DNA of 64,000 nt, from contig OZ255841.1 in the NCBI GenBank assembly GCA_965277835.1, positions 2,108,001 to 2,172,000 of the forward strand. Reading direction: 5' to 3'. Positions within the stretch are counted from its first letter, which is position 1. Every line of letters starts with the position of its first letter. A program made the translations under genes and the position numbers. Below, in pieces: positions 1 through 8,153 of the stretch. Source of the stretch: Arcticimaribacter sp965277835 (GTDB lineage: Bacteria > Bacteroidota > Bacteroidia > Flavobacteriales > Flavobacteriaceae). The notes under the pieces were generated by a model that saw only the letters and a program-made list of their open reading frames with translations, did not search any database and had not been told where the DNA came from.

Positions 1-1620
1 GATTTAATTGAAGATGAAGCCGTTTTTGAAGCCGTTTCAATGCGGCTTAAAAGTATTGGGGATATTGAACGATTAATGTCAAAAATTGCGACTCAAAGGA
101 TAGTCCCTCGAGAATTAGTGCAACTCAAAAATTCTTTATTAGAAATAGCTCCGTTAAAAGAAGTGTTAATTCAATCATCATCAAAAGCTCTTCAAACACT
201 TGGATTGGGAATTCAGAATAATGACACACTTATTGAAACTTTAAAAAGCACGCTTAGAGAAGAAGCGCCTTCAAGTATATCAAAAGGCGATTTTATTGCA
301 GATGGTTTTTCCGAAGAATTAGATGAACTAAGAAATCTTCGCAAATCGGGGCGGTCTCTTTTAGATGAAATGCTGCGAAAAGAAACCGAGCGTACAGGTA
401 TTAGTTCTTTGAAAATTGCGTTTAATAATGTGTTCGGGTATTATATTGAAGTTAGGAATACACACAAAGATAAAGTCCCCGAAGAATGGATTAGAAAACA
501 AACTTTGGTTAATGCTGAAAGATATATTACTGAGGAGCTTAAAGAATATGAACTTAAAATTTTAGGGGCGGAAGATAAAATTCAATCTTTAGAGTTAAAG
601 TTATATGGCGAATTACTTCAAGAAATTCAACACAGTTTAGGGACTTTAAAAACGAATGCTACACAAGTTGCTATTATCGATTGTTTAGTAGGGTTTACCT
701 TGCTTGCTAAAAAGAATAAATATAATATTCCGCAAATTAACGAGGGCACAGATTTGATTATCAAAGAAGGGCGACACCCAGTTATTGAAAATCAACTAGA
801 GCTAGGAGAAAAATATATTACCAATGATGTTAGCTTAACGTGCGATGTGCAACAAATTATAATGATAACAGGACCTAATATGTCGGGTAAATCTGCATTA
901 CTTCGGCAAACTGCACTTATTGTTATTTTGGCACAAGTGGGTAGTTTTGTTCCTGCAAAGGAAGCATCTATAGGTATTGTAGATAAAATATTTACACGGG
1001 TAGGGGCAAGTGATAATATTTCGTTAGGAGAATCTACTTTTATGGTAGAAATGAATGAGTCTGCCGCTATTTTAAATAATATTACTAAAAATAGTTTAGT
1101 GCTTCTCGATGAAATTGGAAGGGGGACAAGCACTTACGATGGAATATCTATTGCGTGGGCTATTGCAGAATATTTACATGAACACCCAGCGCGACCCAAA
1201 ACCTTGTTTGCCACGCATTATCATGAACTTAACGAGATGATTCAAAGTTTTGAACGGATAAAGAATTTTAATGTTTCGGTTAAAGAACTTAAAGATAACG
1301 TACTTTTTTTAAGAAAATTGGTGCCTGGAGGGAGTGCACATAGTTTTGGAATTCATGTGGCTAAAATGGCGGGGATGCCCAAAATTGTATTAGAGACTGC
1401 AAAACGGAAGTTAAAATTTTTAGAGAAATCGCATCAAGAAGAAAACAGGAAAGAAGCACTAAAGGATAGCAAGGAAGATATGCAATTGAGTTTTGTTAGC
1501 CTAGACGACCCTTTATTAGAAGAACTTCGTGAAGAAATTGAAAACCTAGACATTAATACACTTACTCCAGTAGAGGCTCTTATGAAGCTAAATGACATTA
1601 AAAGACGATTAAATAAGTAA
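1..1620 (+). CDS. mutS: DNA mismatch repair protein MutS (5' end outside the window)
   Basis: C-terminal 539 residues of MutS, which recognises base mismatches and starts methyl-independent mismatch repair. The reading frame is open from base 1, so the gene enters from the left edge and the ATG at 40 is internal. What remains covers the core/lever and clamp regions followed by the ABC-type ATPase: the Walker A region TGPNMSGKS lies near base 870, the Walker B/signature stretch DEIGRGTSTYDG near 1110, and the conserved switch TLFATHYHEL near 1200. The mismatch-binding N-terminal domain (Phe-x-Glu) is not in the window. Full MutS is usually about 850-870 residues, so roughly a third is missing. 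It reads away from the accessory region and is followed by tRNA genes. Family assignment is secure. Confidence 0.97.
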   Translation, partial: DLIEDEAVFEAVSMRLKSIGDIERLMSKIATQRIVPRELVQLKNSLLEIAPLKEVLIQSSSKALQTLGLGIQNNDTLIETLKSTLREEAPSSISKGDFIADGFSEELDELRNLRKSGRSLLDEMLRKETERTGISSLKIAFNNVFGYYIEVRNTHKDKVPEEWIRKQTLVNAERYITEELKEYELKILGAEDKIQSLELKLYGELLQEIQHSLGTLKTNATQVAIIDCLVGFTLLAKKNKYNIPQINEGTDLIIKEGRHPVIENQLELGEKYITNDVSLTCDVQQIIMITGPNMSGKSALLRQTALIVILAQVGSFVPAKEASIGIVDKIFTRVGASDNISLGESTFMVEMNESAAILNNITKNSLVLLDEIGRGTSTYDGISIAWAIAEYLHEHPARPKTLFATHYHELNEMIQSFERIKNFNVSVKELKDNVLFLRKLVPGGSAHSFGIHVAKMAGMPKIVLETAKRKLKFLEKSHQEENRKEALKDSKEDMQLSFVSLDDPLLEELREEIENLDINTLTPVEALMKLNDIKRRLNK

Positions 1621-1668
1621 AAGTTTATTTTTTCTAAGTTTTTCGCTAAGCTATTTTGAATTTTATTT

Positions 1669-1676
1669 TAAATTTG
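1669..1676 (+). promoter_or_regulatory. -7 promoter element for the tRNA-Gly/tRNA-Leu unit
   Basis: TAAATTTG is an exact match to the Bacteroidota -7 consensus TAnnTTTG. It sits 12 nt before the tRNA-Gly 5' end, the right distance for a short tRNA leader. A -33 TTG at the usual 17-23 nt spacing is not obvious, so only the -7 box is claimed. Confidence 0.5.
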
Positions 1677-1688
1677 CAACTCGTTAAT

Positions 1689-1760
1689 GCGAAAGTAGCT
1701 CAGGGGTAGAGCATCACCTTGCCAAGGTGGAGGTCGCGGGTTCAAATCCCGTCTTTCGCT
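1689..1760 (+). tRNA. tRNA-Gly (anticodon GCC)
   Basis: A 72-nt cloverleaf. The acceptor stem GCGAAAG (1689-1695) pairs with CTTTCGC (1753-1759) and the discriminator is T1760. The anticodon arm TCACC/GGTGG encloses the loop TTGCCAA with anticodon GCC at 1721-1723. The T-arm carries the standard GGTTCAAATCC. No CCA is encoded. It decodes GGC/GGU and shares a transcript with tRNA-Leu 15 nt downstream. Confidence 0.97.
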
Positions 1761-1775
1761 CAACTACTAAAAACT

Positions 1776-1860
1776 GCTCGAGTGGTGGAATTGGTAGACA
1801 CGTTGGACTTAAAATCCAATGACCATTGCGGTCGTGCGGGTTCAAGTCCCGCCTCGAGTA
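1776..1860 (+). tRNA. tRNA-Leu (anticodon UAA)
   Basis: An 85-nt class II tRNA with a long variable arm. The acceptor stem runs from G1776 to G1782 and pairs with 1853-1859 (CTCGAG on both sides plus a terminal G-U), discriminator A1860. The anticodon arm TTGGA/TCCAA encloses the loop CTTAAAA with anticodon TAA at 1810-1812. The variable arm is near 1825-1835 and the T-arm GGTTCAAGTCC follows. CCA is not encoded. Confidence 0.97.
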
Positions 1861-1863
1861 CAT

Positions 1864-1898
1864 AAAAAGCCAAAATTTCGATTTTGGCTTTTTGTTTT
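1864..1898 (+). terminator. Rho-independent terminator of the tRNA unit
   Basis: A perfect 13-bp stem, AAAAAGCCAAAAT (1864-1876) with its complement at 1881-1893, is closed by a TTCG tetraloop and followed by a T-rich tail. It lies immediately after tRNA-Leu, separating the tRNA transcript from the restriction-modification gene. Confidence 0.9.
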
Positions 1899-2022
1899 TA
1901 ACTCAAATATTGTTAGCCCCAATCTTTTTATAGCTAGAGTATTCATTTGAAATAGAAAAATGAAGTGCGTTTAAAACGTACATTAATAAAACATATAAAA
2001 TTAATTGTTTCGCCTTAATGGT

Positions 2023-2030
2023 TATATTTG
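2023..2030 (+). promoter_or_regulatory. -7 promoter element upstream of the restriction-modification gene
   Basis: TATATTTG is an exact match to TAnnTTTG. It ends 19 nt before the ATG, implying a leader of roughly 12 nt. The rest of 1899-2022 is A+T-rich, with no further gene or repeat seen. Confidence 0.45.
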
Positions 2031-2049
2031 AAGATACTAGAATAGGAAT

Positions 2050-5000
2050 ATGACATTAGAACAATACACTCAAAGTATTAACCAACGATATACACTGGGA
2101 AATGCAACGGAGCATACATTTAGAGGAGACTTGCAACAACTTATCGAAAGTTTAATCCCAGAAATGAGTGTAACCAACGAACCTAAAAGACAATCTTGCG
2201 GGGCACCAGACTATATTTTAACAAAAAAGGGTATTCCTGTAGGCTTTATAGAAGCAAAAGATATTGGAGATAAAGACCTTGAAGGGAAAAAGAAAACAGG
2301 AAATAAAGAGCAGTTCGACCGATATAAAGCCTCGCTAAACAATTTGATATTTACGGATTACATCGATTTTCATTTATATAATGATGGAGAGCTTGTAACC
2401 AAAATTGCCATTGCAGAAATAACCGAAGACGGAATTATTGCACTACCTCAAAACTTTGCAAGGTTCAAAGACCTTATTAAAGATTTTGGCACTCATATTG
2501 GGCAAACAATAAAAAGCCCCAAAAAGCTAGCAGGGATGATGGCGGGCAAAGCCCGCCTTCTTTCTGATGTTATCGAAAAAGCCTTAACTAGCGACGAGAG
2601 CAACAAAGAGGACAGTACTTTGAAGGAGCAAATGAATGCGTTTAAAAACATTCTGATTCACGACATTACGCCCAAAGGCTTTGCAGATGTGTATGCACAA
2701 ACCATTGCTTATGGAATGTTTGCTGCTCGCTTGCACGACCCAACGCTACATACATTTAGTAGGCAAGAAGCCGCAGAATTAATTCCTAAATCGAATCCGT
2801 TTTTGCGAAAACTCTTTGGGTATATCGCAGGACCAGATATTGACGACCGAATTAAATGGATTGTAGATAACCTTACCGAAATATTTTTGGCGTGCAATGT
2901 CGAAGAGATTTTAAAAAATTATGGGAAGACTACAAAAATGGAAGACCCCATCATCCATTTTTATGAAACTTTTTTGGCGGAGTATGACCCTAAACTAAGA
3001 AAAGCAAGGGGTGTTTGGTACACGCCTGCCCCAGTAGTAAATTTTATTGTTAGGGCGGTTGACGATATTTTGAAAACCGAGTTTAATTTGCCTCAAGGCT
3101 TGGCAGACAACTCTAAAACAAAAATTAGGGTAAAGACAGATATTGAAGACAAAAATTTTGATAGCGGGTATAAAGAAGTAGAACGCGAGGTGCATAAGGT
3201 GCAAATACTTGATCCTGCAACAGGGACAGGAACTTTTTTGGCAGAGGTGATAAAATACGTAAACAAAAAATTTAAAGGGCAAGAAGGAATTTGGAACGCT
3301 TATGTAGAAAAACATTTGCTCCCACGCCTAAACGGTTTTGAGCTACTGATGGCGAGCTATGCTATGGCGCATTTGCAATTGGATTTATTGCTAAAAGACA
3401 CTGGGTTTAAACCCACAACAAACCAACGGACAAGGGTTTATCTAACCAATAGCTTGGAGGAATATCACTCAGATACAAGCACACTATTTGCCAATTGGTT
3501 AAGTAGCGAAGCCAACGAAGCTAACTACATAAAACGCGATACGCCTGTGATGTGCATTATAGGTAATCCACCCTATAGTGGCGAAAGTGCCAATAAAGGA
3601 GATTGGATTATGAATCTAATGAAAGACTATAAAAAAGAACCAGGCGGGAAAGGAAAACTAAAAGAACAAAACTCGAAATTCATTAATGACGACTATGTAA
3701 AATTTTTACGATACGGACAACATTTTATCGAAAAAAACAGGAGCGGTGTTTTGGCATTTATAAACCCTCACGGTTTTCTTGACAACCCTACTTTTAGAGG
3801 AATGCGGTGGCATTTACTTAAAACCTACGACAAAATTTATACCATAGACTTGCATGGCAATAGCAAGAAAAAAGAAACCGCTCCAGACGGTTCTGCTGAC
3901 CAAAACGTATTTGATATTATGCAGGGAGTATCTATAAATATTTTTGTGAAAACAGGAAAGAAGAAACCGAATACTTTGGGTAAAGTGTTTCATTATGATG
4001 TATATGGTAAACGCGAGGACAAATATGATTTCTTATCTCAAAACTCTTTAACAACAATTCCTTACAAAGAATTGTTGTTAAAAGGACCAATGTATTATAT
4101 GGTACAACGAGATTATGAGGTTGAAGGAAAATATAGAAAAGGCTTTTCATCAAATGAATTATTTATTAAATCTACTATTGGAGTCCAAACGCATAGAGAT
4201 GGCTTAGTTATAGATATTGATGAAACACGTCTAGTCAAACGTTTTAATGATTTATTTTCCAATGAAGACACCCTATCATTAATATCAAAATATAATATCA
4301 AAGAGTCTAATCATTGGAATCTCAATTCGGTAATTGAAAAAGAAAAAAAATTCAATAAAAATGAATTGAGAAAAATCACATATAGACCTTTTGATGAGAG
4401 GTGTATTTATTATAATGAAAGTTTTGTAGACCGTACTAGGCGTAGTATTGGTAATCAATTAGTTGAGGATAATTTAGCCCTAAACCTAGCTAAAATTGTA
4501 AAAGTAGGATGGAACCATACATTAATTACAAGATCAATTCCAACAGCTATTTCAATGGATATTAATGGTACTTATTTTACACCACTTTACCGCTACCTCG
4601 AAAAAACTGAACAACAAACTACTGACGAAACGGTAGTAAGAACCCCCAACCTAAATGTAGAAATAGTAAAGCAAATTGCAGATAAATTGGGTTTAGCGTT
4701 TACCAACGAAAAGGAGGCAACCAAAAATACCTTTGCCCCAATTGATATTTTAGATTATATCTATGCGGTGTTGCACTCGCCCACCTATAGAGAAAAGTAC
4801 AAGGAGTTTCTAAAAATAGATTTCCCAAGAGTACCCTATCCCAAAGACCAAACTACTTTTTGGGAATTGGTAAAATTAGGCAGAGAAATACGCCAGATAC
4901 ATTTGTTGGAGTCTCCCAAAGTAGAAGATTATATGACAACCTACCCAAAAGGGGGAGACAATATAATTGCCACCAAAATTGGTAAAAAAGACTGGGAACT

Positions 5001-5241
5001 ATTCGACAAAGAAAACCAACTTGGCAGAATATGGATAAACGACACACAGTATTTTGATAATATTCCGCTAGCTGCTTGGGAGTTTTATATTGGAGGGTAC
5101 CAACCCGCCCAAAAGTGGCTAAAAGACCGACAAAAAAGAACCTTAGAATTTGATGATATTTTGCATTATCAAAAAATTATAGTTGCACTTTTCGAAACGG
5201 ACAGACTAATGAAACAAATTGATAAGATTGGTATCGAATAA
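2050..5241 (+). CDS. Single-chain restriction-modification enzyme (type IIG / ISP-like, no helicase)
   Basis: A 1,063-residue protein that appears to combine DNA cleavage, adenine methylation and sequence recognition. The N-terminus has a PD-(D/E)xK nuclease pattern (D54, E68, K70 in APDYILTKK..GFIEAK). The central N6-adenine methyltransferase shows motif I DPATGTGTFL from about residue 388 and motif IV NPPY at 506-509. The C-terminal ~370 residues, with a YRPFDERCIY stretch, resemble the specificity domain of type ISP enzymes. Classical ISP enzymes such as LlaGI are about 1,570 residues with an SF2 translocase between nuclease and methyltransferase; here the helicase is missing, so cleavage close to the recognition site is inferred. 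It stands alone between tRNA genes and convergent etfA, with no separate specificity or methylase gene, consistent with acquisition at a tRNA-proximal site. Recognition sequence unknown. Confidence 0.85.
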   Translation: MTLEQYTQSINQRYTLGNATEHTFRGDLQQLIESLIPEMSVTNEPKRQSCGAPDYILTKKGIPVGFIEAKDIGDKDLEGKKKTGNKEQFDRYKASLNNLIFTDYIDFHLYNDGELVTKIAIAEITEDGIIALPQNFARFKDLIKDFGTHIGQTIKSPKKLAGMMAGKARLLSDVIEKALTSDESNKEDSTLKEQMNAFKNILIHDITPKGFADVYAQTIAYGMFAARLHDPTLHTFSRQEAAELIPKSNPFLRKLFGYIAGPDIDDRIKWIVDNLTEIFLACNVEEILKNYGKTTKMEDPIIHFYETFLAEYDPKLRKARGVWYTPAPVVNFIVRAVDDILKTEFNLPQGLADNSKTKIRVKTDIEDKNFDSGYKEVEREVHKVQILDPATGTGTFLAEVIKYVNKKFKGQEGIWNAYVEKHLLPRLNGFELLMASYAMAHLQLDLLLKDTGFKPTTNQRTRVYLTNSLEEYHSDTSTLFANWLSSEANEANYIKRDTPVMCIIGNPPYSGESANKGDWIMNLMKDYKKEPGGKGKLKEQNSKFINDDYVKFLRYGQHFIEKNRSGVLAFINPHGFLDNPTFRGMRWHLLKTYDKIYTIDLHGNSKKKETAPDGSADQNVFDIMQGVSINIFVKTGKKKPNTLGKVFHYDVYGKREDKYDFLSQNSLTTIPYKELLLKGPMYYMVQRDYEVEGKYRKGFSSNELFIKSTIGVQTHRDGLVIDIDETRLVKRFNDLFSNEDTLSLISKYNIKESNHWNLNSVIEKEKKFNKNELRKITYRPFDERCIYYNESFVDRTRRSIGNQLVEDNLALNLAKIVKVGWNHTLITRSIPTAISMDINGTYFTPLYRYLEKTEQQTTDETVVRTPNLNVEIVKQIADKLGLAFTNEKEATKNTFAPIDILDYIYAVLHSPTYREKYKEFLKIDFPRVPYPKDQTTFWELVKLGREIRQIHLLESPKVEDYMTTYPKGGDNIIATKIGKKDWELFDKENQLGRIWINDTQYFDNIPLAAWEFYIGGYQPAQKWLKDRQKRTLEFDDILHYQKIIVALFETDRLMKQIDKIGIE

Positions 5242-5316
5242 CGGCTATCTGTCTAAACTATTTTAAGCAGTTTATTTTATTTCTTCCCGTCCTCTAATTA
5301 AATATTATAGAACGTT

Positions 5317-6270
5317 CTACTTTTTAAAAGCCTTTAGTTTTTCTGTTAGTTTAGGGAGTATCTCAAAAGCATCTCCTACCATGCCATAGTCTGCGGCTTT
5401 AAAAAAAGGGGCTTCAGGGTCAATATTGATAACTACTTTTGTTTTAGAGGCATTTACGCCGGCTAAGTGTTGAATTGCCCCAGAAATACCGACAGCTATA
5501 TAAAGGTTCGAAGCCACGGGCTTACCTGTTTGCCCTACGTGCTCACTGTGAGGTCGCCACCCCATATCCGAAACAGGTTTAGAGCAAGCAGTTGCAGCAC
5601 CTAGCGTTGCTGCTAAATCTTCAATTAAGTGCCAATTTTCAGATGCTTTTAATCCGCGCCCTCCAGAGACAACTATATCAGCGTCTGCAATATTAATTTG
5701 TCCAGTTGTTTTTTTCACAGAAGTTACATTCATAGAACTCGAAGCCTCTTCAACGTCCACATTATTTTGTTCTGGGTTACTTTGCATTTCAATTAGCCCA
5801 AAAGTATTGTTAGATAATCCTATAATATTTACCTTTTGATTAGACGTAATTGTGCTTAATGCTTTATTGGTAAAACACGTTCTTTTTAAAGTTAAAGGCT
5901 CTATGTTTTCGGGTAAAGCAACTACATTCGATGTATAAGAGGCGGATAGTTTTATGGCTAAAAGAGGGGCTAAATATTTGCTGTTTGCACTTGAGCTGAG
6001 AATAACGAGCGAGGCATTGTTTTGCGCCGCTATTTCGGCAATTGCACTGGCATATTTTTTTGCCGAGAACGTCTTAGCGAAAGAATTAGAGATATTAACG
6101 ATAGTATCAACCCCATATTTCCCTAAAGCACTGCCATCGGTTTGACTAAAAGTTATCGCCACTAGTTTTTGATTCGTTTTAGTAGCAAGGGCTTTGCCAT
6201 AAGAAGCAACCTCAAAAGCTACTTTTTTGAAATTTTCGTTTTCTGATTCTGCGTATATAATTATTGCCAT
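5317..6270 (-). CDS. etfA: Electron transfer flavoprotein alpha subunit
   Basis: The 317-residue FAD-binding subunit of the EtfAB heterodimer, which takes electrons from acyl-CoA dehydrogenases and related flavoenzymes and passes them to the quinone pool through an ETF dehydrogenase. The C-terminal FAD domain is clear: GGRGLKASENW near residue 205, a GWRPHSEHVGQTG stretch, and VGISGAIQHLAG followed by NIDPEAPFF. Length is normal for bacterial EtfA. It lies 17 nt after etfB in the same operon and converges with the restriction-modification gene across a 75-nt gap in which no convincing terminator is seen. Assignment is secure; the specific electron donor is not shown by context. Confidence 0.96.
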   Translation of the reverse strand: MAIIIYAESENENFKKVAFEVASYGKALATKTNQKLVAITFSQTDGSALGKYGVDTIVNISNSFAKTFSAKKYASAIAEIAAQNNASLVILSSSANSKYLAPLLAIKLSASYTSNVVALPENIEPLTLKRTCFTNKALSTITSNQKVNIIGLSNNTFGLIEMQSNPEQNNVDVEEASSSMNVTSVKKTTGQINIADADIVVSGGRGLKASENWHLIEDLAATLGAATACSKPVSDMGWRPHSEHVGQTGKPVASNLYIAVGISGAIQHLAGVNASKTKVVINIDPEAPFFKAADYGMVGDAFEILPKLTEKLKAFKK

Positions 6271-6287
6271 AATTTTTTTTTAAAAAA

Positions 6288-7028
6288 TTAAATAACTTTT
6301 GCTTCGTTATGAAGTAAATCAATTAGTTCATCGACATTGTCAACTAGTTTAACTTCTTTTTTTGGAGCTGGTTTTTCAAAGGTTTGAACTGTAGTTTTTG
6401 CCTCTACATTATGAGGAGGGAGTATTTCCAAAGTTTTTTTTCTTGCCTGCATAATACCTCTCATATTAGGGATAATTAAATCGGACTCTTCAACAAGCCC
6501 TTTTTGAGCCCCAATAACTAAAGGTAAATTACTTGCTACTGTTTCGCTACCGCCATCAATTTCTCTAGTAGCTGTTGCCACATTATTTTCTATATCTAAA
6601 CCAATACAATTGGTTATATATTCATAACTCAAAATTTCTGCTATTAGACCAGTAACCATAGCACCATTATAATCAATAGATTCTCTCCCTCCAATTATTA
6701 AATCATAAGAGGTTGTCTTGCAAACTTCAGCAATCTGTTGGGCAACAAAAAAGCCATCGGTTGGGCTTGCATCTATTCGAATTGCATTATCTGCCCCTAT
6801 TGCAAGACATTTGCGTAGAATAGGCTCACAGCTAGAATCTCCTACAGTAAGAACGGTTACTTCTGCCTGTTGTTTTTGTTGCATCCAAATAGCGCGGGTT
6901 AAACCAAATTCATCATTTGGGTTAATTATGAATTGCACCCCTTGCACATCAAATTTTGTGTTTGAGTCCACAAAATTTATTTTAGACGTAGTGTCTGGAA
7001 CGTTACTTATACAAACTAGAATTTTCAT
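6288..7028 (-). CDS. etfB: Electron transfer flavoprotein beta subunit
   Basis: The 246-residue AMP-binding subunit of the electron transfer flavoprotein. It begins MKILVCISNVPDT, and mid-protein has the family pattern LIIGGRESIDYNGAMV followed by the recognition-loop region (…LPLVIGAQKGLVEESD). First gene of the etfBA operon; it diverges from ruvB, sharing a 102-nt intergenic region. The C-terminal ~50 residues (KKTLEILPPHNVEAKTT onward) are typical of the beta subunit arm that contacts EtfA. No clear -7 box was identified on this strand. Confidence 0.96.
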   Translation of the reverse strand: MKILVCISNVPDTTSKINFVDSNTKFDVQGVQFIINPNDEFGLTRAIWMQQKQQAEVTVLTVGDSSCEPILRKCLAIGADNAIRIDASPTDGFFVAQQIAEVCKTTSYDLIIGGRESIDYNGAMVTGLIAEILSYEYITNCIGLDIENNVATATREIDGGSETVASNLPLVIGAQKGLVEESDLIIPNMRGIMQARKKTLEILPPHNVEAKTTVQTFEKPAPKKEVKLVDNVDELIDLLHNEAKVI

Positions 7029-7117
7029 AATTTATATTTCTTTTCTGCAAGTTACAATTAATTTGTTTTTTCAATTTAATATAAATAGACAAAAAAATCT
7101 TTGTTTAGTATTTCTAG

Positions 7118-7125
7118 TATATTTG
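7118..7125 (+). promoter_or_regulatory. -7 promoter element upstream of ruvB
   Basis: TATATTTG matches TAnnTTTG exactly. It ends only 5 nt before the ruvB ATG at 7131, so if used, transcription would start at or next to the start codon and give a leaderless or nearly leaderless mRNA. Confidence 0.4.
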
Positions 7126-7130
7126 TTACA

Positions 7131-8150
7131 ATGAATGAAAACCTAAATCCTAGTAGTGAAAATTTATCTTCCGAAGAGCAAGATATAGATAGGGCGTTAA
7201 GACCAATATGTTTTAATGATTTTGTAGGTCAAGATGCTATTCTTGAAAATTTAAACATTTTTGTTGAAGCCGCAAACCAAAGAGAAGAAGCTTTGGATCA
7301 CACCTTATTTCACGGGCCTCCAGGTTTAGGTAAAACAACGTTAGCCTATATTCTTGCAAATGAGCTAAAGGCAGGTATAAAAATGACTTCGGGCCCTGTT
7401 TTGGATAAACCAGGGGATTTGGCAGGATTGCTTACAAATCTTCAGCCTCGCGATATTTTATTTATCGATGAAATTCATCGTTTAAGCCCAATAGTCGAAG
7501 AGTATCTTTATTCGGCTATGGAAGATTATAAGATAGATATAATGATAGAAACAGGGCCTAATGCGCGAACTGTTCAAATTAATCTTAATCCTTTTACACT
7601 CGTCGGAGCAACAACGCGTTCGGGTTTACTCACTGCCCCTATGCGTGCTCGATTTGGTATAAGTAGTCGTTTACAATATTATAATACAGAATTACTTTCA
7701 GCTATATTATTACGGTCAGCCCAAATTCTTAATGTACCTATACAGGAGAATGCTGCAATTGAAATTGCAGGGAGAAGTAGAGGGACACCCCGTATTGCTA
7801 ATGGGTTATTACGCAGAGTTCGTGATTTTGCTCAAATTAAAGGCAGCGGTGTTATTGACATTGAAATTACCCAGTACGCATTGAAATCTCTTCAAGTAGA
7901 TACAAGCGGTTTAGACGAAATGGATAATAAAATATTGACCACACTTATCAATAAATTTAAAGGTGGTCCAGTAGGTATAACTACATTGGCAACTGCCGTG
8001 TCTGAAAACGGAGAGACTATTGAAGAAGTGTACGAACCTTTTTTAATTCAACAAGGGTTTATTGTAAGAACCCCAAGAGGGCGCGAGGTAACATCTTTAG
8101 CATATAAACACTTAGGAATAATTAAGGATAGTCAAGGAGGTTTGTTTTAA
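7131..8150 (+). CDS. ruvB: Holliday junction branch migration helicase RuvB
   Basis: A 339-residue AAA+ motor that, with RuvA, drives branch migration of Holliday junctions. The Walker A GPPGLGKTT starts at about residue 62 and Walker B LFIDEIHRLS follows; sensor residues are in the GATTRSGLLTAPMRARFG stretch and the C-terminal winged helix carries the RTPRGREVT motif. The ATG at 7131 is chosen over an in-frame TTG at 7101 because RuvB proteins begin near this point and the extra codons overlap the -7 box. It is followed after 3 nt by queG. RuvA is encoded separately at 30649, as is common in this phylum. Confidence 0.96.
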   Translation: MNENLNPSSENLSSEEQDIDRALRPICFNDFVGQDAILENLNIFVEAANQREEALDHTLFHGPPGLGKTTLAYILANELKAGIKMTSGPVLDKPGDLAGLLTNLQPRDILFIDEIHRLSPIVEEYLYSAMEDYKIDIMIETGPNARTVQINLNPFTLVGATTRSGLLTAPMRARFGISSRLQYYNTELLSAILLRSAQILNVPIQENAAIEIAGRSRGTPRIANGLLRRVRDFAQIKGSGVIDIEITQYALKSLQVDTSGLDEMDNKILTTLINKFKGGPVGITTLATAVSENGETIEEVYEPFLIQQGFIVRTPRGREVTSLAYKHLGIIKDSQGGLF

Positions 8151-8153
8151 TAA

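Noticed and set aside
792..1133. Open frame on the strand opposite mutS (and similar antisense frames inside ctaB, sprA, susD and others)
   Set aside because: They lie within strongly conserved genes, their translations have no recognisable domain, and base use is that of the sense gene.
2050..5241. Part of a defence island
   Set aside because: Both flanks are housekeeping or tRNA genes and no second defence gene is seen, so only a single-gene insertion can be claimed.
5242..5316. Possible att duplication of the tRNA-Leu 3' end at the far side of the restriction-modification gene
   Set aside because: No copy of the tRNA 3' sequence is found in this gap, and there is no integrase gene; a tRNA-targeted integration cannot be shown.
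7101..7130. TTG start for RuvB 10 codons upstream
   Set aside because: Overlaps the -7 box and extends beyond the usual family N-terminus.
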